Counted from the stretch's first letter, positions 1-7,007 are shown. The stretch is 7,746 nt of DNA from an uncultured Bacteroidota bacterium (GCA_903865465.1 CAIPJU010000696.1:1-7746); one strand, 5' to 3'. Numbers and translations: made by a program. The notes: a model not told the origin generated them from the letters alone.

Positions 1-2165
1 ACTGGTGGGTTAAAACATCTGTAAATAAGGAAGGTTGGGTTGCTGAAATGAAAATCCCCTTCAGCCAGGTCAGGTTTGAAAAGAATTCAGGCGATGTATG
101 GGGCTTTGAGATTGCCCGTATCTTCTACAGGAAGAATGAGACCGACTTCTGGCAGCATATTCCGAAAGATGCACCGGGATTTATTCATCTCATGGGTGAA
201 TTAACAGGCCTGGAACAGATTAAACCACGAAAAATATTCGATGTCACACCCTATGCAGTTGCAAAATCAGAAACCTTTAAACCAGAACCGGGGAACCCAT
301 TCCGCGAAAGTGGGAAATTGTCTAAACTGAATGGCGGAATAGATGCCAAGATCGGAGTTACGAACAATATGACAATGGACCTTACCATAAATCCCGATTT
401 CGGTCAGGTTGAAGCCGACCCCTCGCTAGTGAACCTCTCAGCCTATGAGACTTTCTATTCTGAAAAAAGACCATTTTTCATTGAAGGAAATAATATTACC
501 ACATTCGGCCTCGGCATCGGCGATGGGGGAATAGGAAATGATAACCTCTTTTATTCGCGACGTATAGGGAGGGCCCCACAGGGATCAGTAAATCTGAGAG
601 ACGGGTGGAATGCCGATATACCTTCCCGGACAACAATCCTCGGCGCAGCCAAGCTAACAGGAAAGACCAAGGACGGATTGTCACTGGGATTTGTCGAGGC
701 TGTTACAGCGGAAGACAGGGCCAGGATTGATACAGTAGGAGGAAGAACATCTCAGATTGTTGAACCGCTTACCAATTATTTCGTTGGAAGGGTTCAGAAA
801 GATCTGCATGAAGGCAAGACAATTATTGGCGGCATATTTACAAGTACAAACAGGGATCTTGATCCGGAACTTGCTAAATATCTGCATAAAGGAGCCTATA
901 CCGGAGGAGCTGACTTCACCCAGTATTTCAAGAATAAAAGCTGGATGTTCAATATTAACGCTGCATTTAGTTATGTTGAAGGTTCAAAATCGGCTATTAC
1001 CCAGACTCAGTTATCGTCGGCTCACTTTTTCCAGAGGCCCGATAATAAATATGCAAAACTCGACACAAACCGGACATCCCTTCTAGGTTCGGGAGGAAGA
1101 ATGCAGGTGATGAAACTTAACGGACACTGGAACTTCCTCGGCGCTCTCTTATGGAAAACACCAGGGTTCGAAACCAACGATATGGGATACCTCCAGCAGG
1201 CAGATCAGCTTCTTGCCATAGCCTGGGCAGGATATAACCAGTGGGAACCCAAGGGAATTTACCGGCGTTATAATATTAATTTTGATGTCTTTAATGTCCT
1301 GGACTTTGGAGGCGATCTGCTATCAACAGGATTAGAAGGAAATTCAAATATAACACTTAAAAATTTCTGGAACGGATGGATAAGTACAAGCCTTAGCGGT
1401 CCCCAGCGGTCAACATCCCTTCTGCGCGGCGGTCCAATGATGAAATACCCTGGAAACTACAGGGTTAATATGGGGGTAAACACTGACAACAGGAAGAAAG
1501 TTGTTTTCAATATCAATGTCGGCACCAATGGTGTAGATCAAAACAGTTCGAACTCAATTAATGCAAGCATCGGAGTCGATTATAAACCCTCAAACTACAT
1601 TCTCCTTTCATTCAATCCTTCCGTCAGCTATACACACGATCAGCTTCAGTATGTAACCCAGACTTCAATGGGTAATGATGCGAGATATATCTTCGGCACC
1701 ATAAGCGAAAAAACAGTGGGTGCATCGTTCAGGGTCAATTTCAATATATCTCCCGACCTTACACTTCAATACTGGGGCCAGCCATTCGTTGCAACAGGGA
1801 AATACAACGACTACAAGTATATTACCGATCCGATGGCTTCTAAATATTCTGACAGGTTTCATACCTATTCCCCTTCACAAATCGTTGCAGACAACGATCT
1901 ATTTAACATTTATGAGAAGGGAGGAGCTAATCCCGATTACCAGATCAGCAAAAGTGACTTCAACTACGAAGCCTTCCTTTCAAACCTGGTTATCCGCTGG
2001 GAATACAATCCAGGTTCATCGGTTTACCTTGTTTGGAGCCAGACAAGGAATAGCTCTGGTGCAAACGGGATGATGGATTATGTTAATAATGTGAAGGGCC
2101 TCTTCGGGGTAAGACCAACTAATGTCTTTCTTATTAAATTCAGTTACAGGTTTGGGTTAAGATAA
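1..2165 (+). CDS. DUF5916 outer-membrane-type protein (5' truncated)
   Basis: The reading frame is already open at the left edge: codons from base 3 read WWVKTSVNKEGWVAE before the first Met at 48, so that Met is internal and the true start lies outside. The first ~60 visible residues (up to FWQHIPKDAPGF) fit the end of a CBM9-like N-terminal beta-sandwich. DUF5916 follows, shown by the family hallmark NPDFGQVEAD and EKRPFFIEG (residues 115-124 and 139-147 counted from the Met at 48). The remaining ~550 residues are rich in alternating aromatic and polar strands with N/G-rich turns and end in FSYRFGLR, as expected of an outer-membrane beta-barrel with a C-terminal beta signal. The biochemical role of the family is not known to me; surface glycan binding or processing is only suggested by the CBM9-like part. 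The frame is intact, with no frameshift. Family call is firm; barrel topology is inferred. Confidence 0.88.
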   Translation, partial: WWVKTSVNKEGWVAEMKIPFSQVRFEKNSGDVWGFEIARIFYRKNETDFWQHIPKDAPGFIHLMGELTGLEQIKPRKIFDVTPYAVAKSETFKPEPGNPFRESGKLSKLNGGIDAKIGVTNNMTMDLTINPDFGQVEADPSLVNLSAYETFYSEKRPFFIEGNNITTFGLGIGDGGIGNDNLFYSRRIGRAPQGSVNLRDGWNADIPSRTTILGAAKLTGKTKDGLSLGFVEAVTAEDRARIDTVGGRTSQIVEPLTNYFVGRVQKDLHEGKTIIGGIFTSTNRDLDPELAKYLHKGAYTGGADFTQYFKNKSWMFNINAAFSYVEGSKSAITQTQLSSAHFFQRPDNKYAKLDTNRTSLLGSGGRMQVMKLNGHWNFLGALLWKTPGFETNDMGYLQQADQLLAIAWAGYNQWEPKGIYRRYNINFDVFNVLDFGGDLLSTGLEGNSNITLKNFWNGWISTSLSGPQRSTSLLRGGPMMKYPGNYRVNMGVNTDNRKKVVFNINVGTNGVDQNSSNSINASIGVDYKPSNYILLSFNPSVSYTHDQLQYVTQTSMGNDARYIFGTISEKTVGASFRVNFNISPDLTLQYWGQPFVATGKYNDYKYITDPMASKYSDRFHTYSPSQIVADNDLFNIYEKGGANPDYQISKSDFNYEAFLSNLVIRWEYNPGSSVYLVWSQTRNSSGANGMMDYVNNVKGLFGVRPTNVFLIKFSYRFGLR

Positions 2166-2183
2166 GTTTAAATGATGAAATCG

Positions 2184-2290
2184 CTTTCTCTGTGGAGCTC
2201 TCTCTTCCTCAGTGGACCTCTGTGTAATATAAAACTTTCTGTTACACAGAGTTAAACATAGGAATAATAGAGTTACACAGAGGAAAAGGT
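2184..2290. repeat. Long imperfect inverted repeat with CTCTGTG-type units
   Basis: The gap between the DUF5916 and ChaN-like genes holds an imperfect palindrome centred near 2234. The left arm carries CTCTGTGG (2188-2195), CTCAGTGG (2208-2215) and CTCTGTGTAA (2218-2227). The right arm carries TTACACAGAG (2242-2251), the degenerate TTAAACATAGG (2252-2262) and TTACACAGAGG (2273-2283). CCTCTGTGTAA (2217-2227) is an exact 11-base complement of 2273-2283, and its last 10 bases are an exact complement of 2242-2251, so alternative hairpins are possible. With small gaps the arms align over about 45 bases each. It has no coding potential. In RNA it would fold just after the DUF5916 stop codon and might act as a 3' end structure. 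There is no clean T-tract, so I do not call it a terminator. Confidence 0.72.
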
Positions 2291-2385
2291 TTATTCCTTG
2301 AGACTTTTTAGAGATCCAAATTTGAAATGAGGAATATTGTTCATTTCTTTATAACAGTATTAACTTCTTATTTAACTGATCCCAA

Positions 2386-3258
2386 ATGAAATATTCAATA
2401 TTTTTTCTATTCCTTTTCATGTCGATTAGTTCATTCTCTCAGGATAAGCCTGCCTATAAAATATTCACGGGCGAAGGGAGAAAAGCTGATTACGGTGATA
2501 TTCTGAAAGCAACTAAGAAAGGTGATGTCATCTTTTTTGGCGAATTGCACGATAACCCCGTGGCACACTGGCTTGAACTTGAACTTGCGAAAGACCTTTT
2601 TGAAACTGAAGGAAAAGATCTGATTCTGGCTGCAGAGATGTTTGAAACCGATAACCAGCTGCTTGTAAATGAATACCTTAATGGCATTATAAAGGAGTCT
2701 TCGTTCGAAAGTGAAATGAAGAAATGGAATAACTATGCAACAGATTACAAGCCGCTTCTGAACTTCGCAAAAGAAAAAGGTCTGAAGTTTGTAGCCTCAA
2801 ATATTCCCCGGCGTTATGCCTCGCTGGTATCAACCGGCGGATTCGATGCCCTTCAGAAGCTCACTCCTGAGGCATTGAAATACATTGCCCCTCTGCCAAT
2901 AGCTTATGATCCCGAATTGCCCTGTTACAAGGATATGCTTTCCATGGAAGGAGGCCCGATGGGTCACTCATCTGAAAACCTGCCCAAAGCACAGGCTGTC
3001 AAAGATGCTACTATGGCAAAGTCGATTGCCGATAACTGGCAGGATGGAAAGACAATTCTCCATTTTAACGGCAGCTATCACTCCGACAGGCATATGGGAA
3101 TTATATGGCACCTTAAGAAATATAATCCTGATATTAAAGTAGTTACAATCTCAGCGGTTCTTCAGGATGATATCAGCAAACTTGAGGATGCCGGTAAAGA
3201 TCAGGCGGACTTCATTATTGTTATCCCAACATCAATGACCCGGACATACGGTAAATAG
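2386..3258 (+). CDS. ChaN/DUF399-like exported protein (putative haem-binding family)
   Basis: A 290-residue protein. Residues 1-19 (MKYSIFFLFLFMSISSFSQ) form a signal peptide with a probable signal peptidase I cut after FSQ, which supports this start; the next Met, at residue 12, would destroy it. The mature part matches the ChaN (DUF399) branch of the Tiki/TraB/EreA-like fold: GELHDN at 52-57, the EMFE motif at 84-87, the N-I-P-R-R segment at 139-143, and HFNGSYHSDRHMG at 226-238, with His and Glu residues where the family places its conserved ones. Campylobacter ChaN is an iron-regulated haem-binding lipoprotein; whether this homologue binds haem or acts as a hydrolase is not shown by the sequence. 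The first cysteine is C180, so there is no lipobox and the protein should be soluble in the periplasm. No Shine-Dalgarno sequence is visible before the ATG. The downstream GH5 gene starts 91 bp later and might be co-transcribed. Confidence 0.85.
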   Translation: MKYSIFFLFLFMSISSFSQDKPAYKIFTGEGRKADYGDILKATKKGDVIFFGELHDNPVAHWLELELAKDLFETEGKDLILAAEMFETDNQLLVNEYLNGIIKESSFESEMKKWNNYATDYKPLLNFAKEKGLKFVASNIPRRYASLVSTGGFDALQKLTPEALKYIAPLPIAYDPELPCYKDMLSMEGGPMGHSSENLPKAQAVKDATMAKSIADNWQDGKTILHFNGSYHSDRHMGIIWHLKKYNPDIKVVTISAVLQDDISKLEDAGKDQADFIIVIPTSMTRTYGK

Positions 3259-3288
3259 TTTTTGCAGGGAAGAAGGAACAAAAGTGTC

Positions 3289-3348
3289 AGGTAATTACCT
3301 TCTGTCCTATCGTCAAGAATAAAGTTAAAATTCAGATAATTGTACAAT
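3289..3348. promoter_or_regulatory. Two short perfect palindromes upstream of the GH5 gene
   Basis: The 91-bp gap before the GH5 gene contains AGGTAATTACCT (3289-3300) and ATTGTACAAT (3339-3348). The second ends one base before the ATG at 3350. Both are perfect dyads of operator size. Neither is followed by a T-run, so neither looks like a terminator. AT-rich palindromes of 10-12 bases arise easily by chance, so a regulatory role is only a suggestion. No good TAnnTTTG box was found here. Confidence 0.25.
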
Positions 3349-3349
3349 A

Positions 3350-5329
3350 ATGAATTTGAAGCCCTGGAAATTTTTGCCGTTAATAATACTTGGTTCGATG
3401 CTGGCCATCACATCATCGGCCCAGGCTCCTTTCAGCAGGGGTGTCAACCTTACAGGATGGTTTCAGGGCGACAACCCGGGTCAGCTTAATTTTACAACCT
3501 ATACCAAACAGGATATAATAGACATTAAAAGCCTTGGTTGCGATGTGATAAGGCTGCCAGTTAATATGCATGGCATGACATCCGGAAGCCCCTCCTATAC
3601 TCTTGATCCTTTATACCTCTCCTTTCTCGATTCGCTTGTGACCTGGTGTGAGCAGCTTCATGTTTATGTAATCCTCGATAACCATAGCTTTGATCCCAAT
3701 TCAGATACCAGTCCCGATGTGGTGAATATCCTTACTAAAGTCTGGTCGCAAACAGCCAGCCATTACAGGAACAGGTCGGGATATGTGTTGTATGAAATCC
3801 TCAATGAGCCACATGGAATATCAACTACTGACTGGGGAAATATTCAGGGTCAGGCAATTGACGCCATCAGGCTGGTGGATTCAAAACATACCATAATAGT
3901 GGGGGGCTCAGGATTCAATTCCTATAATGAACTTCAAAACCTGCCCACATATAACGATTCCAACCTGCTCTATACCTTCCACTTTTATGACCCCTTTATA
4001 TTTACGCACCAGGGAGCAACCTGGGTATCCCCGTCAATGGCGCCTCTCGCAGGAGTACCTTTTCCTTATTCAGCCGGCTCAATGCCTGCTTGCCCTGCTT
4101 CTTTAACCGGAACATGGATCGAGAATGGACTTAACGGCTATTCAGCCGAGGGTACTGAGGAGCATGTTAAACAACTTTTAAATACTGCAATCAATTTCAG
4201 GAACAGCAGGAATGTGAATATTTACTGCGGCGAATTCGGAGCCTATATCCCGAACAGCAAGCAGTCCGACAGAATCTACTGGTACAATACAGTCAGGAAG
4301 TATCTCGAAGACAATAACATTCCATGGACCTCATGGGATTACCAGGGTGGCTTCGGCTTGTTCAATAAAGATTCTAATGAGATGTTCGGACATGACCTGA
4401 ATACCGGTTTACTTGAATCACTTGGATTGAATATTCCCCCTCAAACACCATTTTCGATGAAACCCGACTCAACCGGATTTGAAATTTATACTGATTATGC
4501 AGGGCATGGCATCATCGGTGGAGGATATCCTGCAGGTTCAACGAGTTTCTATTCAACTGAGCTTCCCGAAGCAGGCAGTTATTGCATTTCGTGGAAAGGA
4601 TTCAGCATATATAATTCACTCTCCTTTGATTTTAAACCCGACAGGGATCTCTCAAAATTATTCTCCGAAGGTTACGCGATTGACTTCATGCTAAGAGGCA
4701 ATATGCCCGGGATTAAATTCGATATCAGGTTTGTGGATAGCAAGATATCTGCGACTGACCATCCATGGAGGCTGGGAGTAACAATCGATGAGAGCATTGC
4801 ATCATTCGACCGGAAATGGCACCATGTTCATATTCCCCTTAATACCTTCAATGAAAAAGGTTCATGGGACAATGGCTCGTGGTATAATCCCGAAGGGAAA
4901 TTTGACTATTCAGCAATCGACAGGATTGAGATATCGACAGAATACCCTGTGGTGAACGGGGCTCAGATCTGGTTAGATAATATCATGATCAATAATGCTG
5001 ATACTGCGGTAGTCAGGCAAAATGAGGACGTTGCAGTCAGGGATGTTTCTGCGCCTACGGATGTTCAGCTGAATGTCGTACCTAATCCTGTAAAGTCGTC
5101 TGCAATTATATCATATAATTTGCCGGGAAAGAACCTTGCAGATATTTCAATCTATTCCTTAACCGGAACCAGGATCCGGGTTATCCAAAGCAAATTGATT
5201 GAATCGGGATACAATTCAGTAACCTGGGATGGATTCAACGATCAGGGAGTTCCTGTTCCGAAGGGTATTTACATCTGTGTTCTAAGTACATCCAAATTTA
5301 CCTATTCCAAAAAGCTTATCAGGAACTGA
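3350..5329 (+). CDS. Secreted GH5 glycoside hydrolase (cellulase-type) with beta-sandwich and T9SS sorting domain
   Basis: A 659-residue multidomain enzyme. Residues 1 to ~25 are a signal peptide ending near TSSAQA. Residues ~26-360 form a GH5 TIM barrel with the full catalytic set visible: R68 (DVIRLP), H112 (LDNH), N152-E153 (LNEPHG, acid/base), H211 and Y213 (FHFYDP), E295 (YCGEFGAY, nucleophile) and W329 (WTSWDY). This implies a retaining endo-beta-glycanase, most likely beta-1,4-glucanase or mannanase; the subfamily and substrate cannot be fixed by eye. Residues ~370-550 are a galactose-binding-like sandwich (KWHHVHIPLNTF, IDRIEIST, IWLDNIMI), resembling CBM modules, with W506 and W511 in a loop. 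Residues ~570-659 are a FlgD-Ig-like T9SS type A tail (NVVPNPVKSS, TWDGFNDQG, PKGIY, final KKLIRN), so secretion to the cell surface or medium is expected. The ATG lacks a Shine-Dalgarno sequence but directly precedes the signal peptide. All catalytic residues are present, so it is probably active. Confidence 0.93.
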   Translation: MNLKPWKFLPLIILGSMLAITSSAQAPFSRGVNLTGWFQGDNPGQLNFTTYTKQDIIDIKSLGCDVIRLPVNMHGMTSGSPSYTLDPLYLSFLDSLVTWCEQLHVYVILDNHSFDPNSDTSPDVVNILTKVWSQTASHYRNRSGYVLYEILNEPHGISTTDWGNIQGQAIDAIRLVDSKHTIIVGGSGFNSYNELQNLPTYNDSNLLYTFHFYDPFIFTHQGATWVSPSMAPLAGVPFPYSAGSMPACPASLTGTWIENGLNGYSAEGTEEHVKQLLNTAINFRNSRNVNIYCGEFGAYIPNSKQSDRIYWYNTVRKYLEDNNIPWTSWDYQGGFGLFNKDSNEMFGHDLNTGLLESLGLNIPPQTPFSMKPDSTGFEIYTDYAGHGIIGGGYPAGSTSFYSTELPEAGSYCISWKGFSIYNSLSFDFKPDRDLSKLFSEGYAIDFMLRGNMPGIKFDIRFVDSKISATDHPWRLGVTIDESIASFDRKWHHVHIPLNTFNEKGSWDNGSWYNPEGKFDYSAIDRIEISTEYPVVNGAQIWLDNIMINNADTAVVRQNEDVAVRDVSAPTDVQLNVVPNPVKSSAIISYNLPGKNLADISIYSLTGTRIRVIQSKLIESGYNSVTWDGFNDQGVPVPKGIYICVLSTSKFTYSKKLIRN

Positions 5330-5349
5330 GATTCTAGTTTTTATCCTGA
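5319..5349. terminator. Weak candidate bidirectional terminator between convergent genes
   Basis: TCAGGA (5319-5324) and TCCTGA (5344-5349) form a 6-bp stem around a 19-base loop that covers both stop codons of the converging GH5 and GH20-like genes. On the plus strand the stem is followed by CTCCTTTTG, and on the minus strand by TAAGCTTTTTGG, so a short U-run lies a few bases past the stem in each direction. The stem is short and the T-runs are displaced, so the call is weak; no better terminator is visible for either gene. Confidence 0.25.
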
Positions 5350-6458
5350 CTCCTTTTGAACATAGCCTTGAAGCAGTTAACCTGAGTATTATCACCTTTT
5401 TCCGCTTTTCGTCCATAGAAAGCGTCAAGGAATTGTTCCCCTCCCGACCAGATGGTCTGTATGACACCCAGAAAACGATCTTTCATTTCAGGAGTTGAAT
5501 GGCTTCTGAATCTCTGCATATCCTCAATCTGAAGAAGAGCATTGTCGGGATTGCGCCATGGACAGCTGATAACGCTCAGACCCTTCATCGCAAAGTAGAC
5601 GGCAGTCTGATCGGGTCTATCGTAGTGCCAGTCGCAGATGATAACATCTTTGGGAATAAGGTCAATAGCCCTGTAGGTTAAATTATAGCTTCCCTCCCAG
5701 TCTCCGATTCCAGTCGTTCGTCCGTCGATAAGGCGATCGCCCCAGATCCAGAGTTTTCTGTTTTTTTCTGCAAGGTGGTTTCTGATCAGTGTTACTTCCC
5801 CGGCAAACAGCTCGGCCTTGTCTTTGCCCGCACATCTGGGGCAACCCAGTTCGCCAATGTAAAAAACCTCATCCATTCCGGCATGAAAGGCAGTGGTCTC
5901 GAAGACATCGCATATCTCATCGACCAGGTCGAATACTATCTTGTGAACACCCGGATGAAGAGGACAGTAGCTTTTGCAATAGAGTCCGTCGGCGTTGGGC
6001 CAGACATATTTTTCCGGCATTTTAATTCCCGGAGTCTCATCAAAGTCAGGATAAAACCTTAGAAGGTTTCCGGTTTTACTTGCCCATGACTGATGACCGA
6101 GGAGGTCGATCTGGGGGATGATGGTGATATTATTTTTTCGGCAGGCCCCGACGAGCTTTTTCACATCGCTCTCCGACAAGGCCAACGAATCGCGAAGCTC
6201 CGGATGACTCTCATACATATAGTTGTAATCAACCATAAGTATCAGGGTATTGACCGATCGGGGAGCAAGTTCTTCATTGATGAATTTAATAAACTCATCG
6301 AGGTTCTTTGATTTTGGTGCTGAGATGCAGAGGCCGCGGACAGGAAGGATATTATCATTCTTACCTGAAGCACTCTTCACATTCTGGGATGAAGCAAAAG
6401 AACTCATTACAAAGAATGATATAAAAAATAAAGCTGATGGGAAGGTTTTCATTGTCAT
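5334..6458 (-). CDS. Exported GH20-like (beta-N-acetylhexosaminidase fold) protein
   Basis: A 374-residue protein with a signal peptide (residues 1 to ~25, ending FASSQ). The rest reads as a single GH20-type TIM barrel without the usual N-terminal GH20b domain. R41-G42 sits where GH20 has its substrate-binding Arg, GHQSW is at 121-125, and FHAGMDEV at 191-198 gives the Asp-Glu catalytic pair D196-E197. LWIWGD (236-241), DWHY (276-279) and TIWSGG (335-340) supply the late-strand aromatic and acidic residues. The known GH20 chemistry is substrate-assisted removal of terminal GlcNAc or GalNAc; the substrate here is not evident. C161/C165 and C206/C209 flank the active-site motif and may form a metal site or disulfides. 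Two starts are possible, Met1 at 6458 and Met3 at 6452, and neither has a Shine-Dalgarno sequence. It converges on the GH5 gene with a 4-bp gap, so the two are not one operon. Fold call is good; activity is uncertain. Confidence 0.82.
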   Translation of the reverse strand: MTMKTFPSALFFISFFVMSSFASSQNVKSASGKNDNILPVRGLCISAPKSKNLDEFIKFINEELAPRSVNTLILMVDYNYMYESHPELRDSLALSESDVKKLVGACRKNNITIIPQIDLLGHQSWASKTGNLLRFYPDFDETPGIKMPEKYVWPNADGLYCKSYCPLHPGVHKIVFDLVDEICDVFETTAFHAGMDEVFYIGELGCPRCAGKDKAELFAGEVTLIRNHLAEKNRKLWIWGDRLIDGRTTGIGDWEGSYNLTYRAIDLIPKDVIICDWHYDRPDQTAVYFAMKGLSVISCPWRNPDNALLQIEDMQRFRSHSTPEMKDRFLGVIQTIWSGGEQFLDAFYGRKAEKGDNTQVNCFKAMFKRSQDKN

Positions 6459-6483
6459 TGGGAATAGATAAGTAAGATGATGC

Positions 6484-6515
6484 TAAAGTTAATTAAAATG
6501 CTTTTAAACCGCAAA
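6484..6515 (-). promoter_or_regulatory. Putative Bacteroidota promoter of the GH20-like gene
   Basis: Read on the minus strand there is a -33 box TTTG (complement of 6512-6515), a 20-base spacer, and a -7 box TAACTTTA (complement of 6484-6491), which matches the Bacteroidota consensus TAnnTTTG at all but the last base. The expected transcription start would give a leader of roughly 20 bases before the ATG at 6458. The -33 box lies inside the terminal CTTTGCGGTT of the neighbouring repeat. Spacing and both boxes fit the known consensus; activity is inferred. Confidence 0.5.
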
Positions 6516-6607
6516 GAGGCAGAGTTAAAGCAAAGCGCTCAAAGTTAAAATACTGGCAAATTGTTCTTTGCGACCTTTGCAGAGGACTTTGCGATCTCTG
6601 CGGTTAA
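6505..6607. repeat. Long imperfect inverted repeat with GCAAAG-type units
   Basis: An imperfect palindrome centred near 6556. The left end AACCGCAAAGA (6507-6517) is complementary to the right end TCTCTGCGGTT (6595-6605) at 10 of 11 positions. Further in, GCAAAG and CAAAG units recur on the left (GCAAAG 6530-6535, CAAAG 6540-6544), and their complements recur on the right (CTTTGC near 6566, 6575 and 6587). The arms align over about 45 bases with gaps. I recall similar ACCGCAAAG-type intergenic repeats from other Bacteroidota genomes, but cannot confirm copy number here. It has no transposase, no ORF and no obvious target duplication. It separates the divergent GH20-like gene and tRNA-Cys. Confidence 0.72.
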
Positions 6608-6692
6608 TGGATTTAGACATCACATTTTGATTAACGACAGGAATGGCATTTAAAATGAAAATAGGTCGTGTTTTATTATTAACAAATTTTAT

Positions 6693-6700
6693 TATTTTTG
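6693..6700 (+). promoter_or_regulatory. -7 box of the tRNA-Cys promoter
   Basis: TATTTTTG is a perfect match to the Bacteroidota -7 consensus TAnnTTTG and ends 14 bases before the first base of the tRNA, a suitable distance for a short 5' leader. A -33 TTTG is not clear; the region near 6669-6674 reads TGTTTT. An AT-rich stretch (6671-6699) precedes it. Confidence 0.6.
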
Positions 6701-6714
6701 CAGTCCAAACAATT

Positions 6715-6785
6715 GGTCGGTTAACCGAGTGGCTAGGTAGTGGTCTGCAAAACCATTTACGGCGGTTCGAATCCGCCACCGACCT
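6715..6785 (+). tRNA. tRNA-Cys (anticodon GCA)
   Basis: A complete 71-base cloverleaf. The acceptor stem GGTCGGT (6715-6721) pairs with ACCGACC (6778-6784), with discriminator T at 6785. The D stem ACC/GGT is 6724-6726 with 6736-6738. The anticodon stem GTGGT/ACCAT (6740-6744 with 6752-6756, one G-T pair at its base) encloses loop CTGCAAA, giving anticodon GCA at 6747-6749. The variable loop is 4 bases. The T arm GGCGG-TTCGAAT-CCGCC is 6761-6777. The 3' CCA is not encoded (TCAAC follows), so it must be added after transcription. It decodes UGC and UGU. It appears to be a single-gene transcription unit with its own -7 box and terminator. Confidence 0.97.
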
Positions 6786-6792
6786 CAACAAC

Positions 6793-6840
6793 AAACCCTA
6801 TTTCATGCAGATTATCAGCATAATAGGGTTTTTTATTTCT
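6793..6840 (+). terminator. Intrinsic terminator of tRNA-Cys
   Basis: AAACCCTATT (6793-6802) pairs perfectly with AATAGGGTTT (6822-6831), followed by TTTATTTCT. The 19-base loop can itself form a small ATGC/GCAT hairpin (6805-6808 with 6818-6821). It begins 7 bases after the tRNA, consistent with a monocistronic tRNA. Confidence 0.85.
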
Positions 6841-7007
6841 TGATATGTCATATTTTCCGTCCATCGTATATAGAATTTAGCCTCTGATAAGACTTTTCCT
6901 GGATAATGGCTGTCGAATTCTTACTGCTTCTGCCCTTCTTAAGCCTCCAGAGTCCCCTGCCATCTATAGTTTTGTCCCTTAATAACTATGATCTTTATAA
7001 CAAAGAA

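Noticed and set aside
3350..6458. A polysaccharide utilisation locus
   Set aside because: Two glycosidase-type genes are present, but they converge and there is no SusC/SusD pair, sensor-regulator or transporter in the window.
5499..6471. Several plus-strand ORFs of 60-95 codons over the GH20-like gene
   Set aside because: The minus frame encodes a recognisable exported GH20-like protein; these are its antisense shadows.
6715..6785. tRNA 3' end as an integration (att) site
   Set aside because: There is no integrase, and I saw no direct repeat of the tRNA 3' end elsewhere in the window.
6525..6794. Minus-strand ORF of 89 codons
   Set aside because: It overlaps the inverted repeat and the tRNA on the opposite strand, with no protein-like features.
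6643..6843. Plus-strand ORF of 66 codons across the tRNA-Cys region
   Set aside because: It runs straight through the tRNA and its terminator; the cloverleaf fully explains the sequence.
6848..6985. Open minus-strand stretch of 45 sense codons (…DGRGLWRLKKGRSSK…)
   Set aside because: It has no usable start codon and is too short to tell from chance; it could be the tail of a decayed gene, but nothing supports that.
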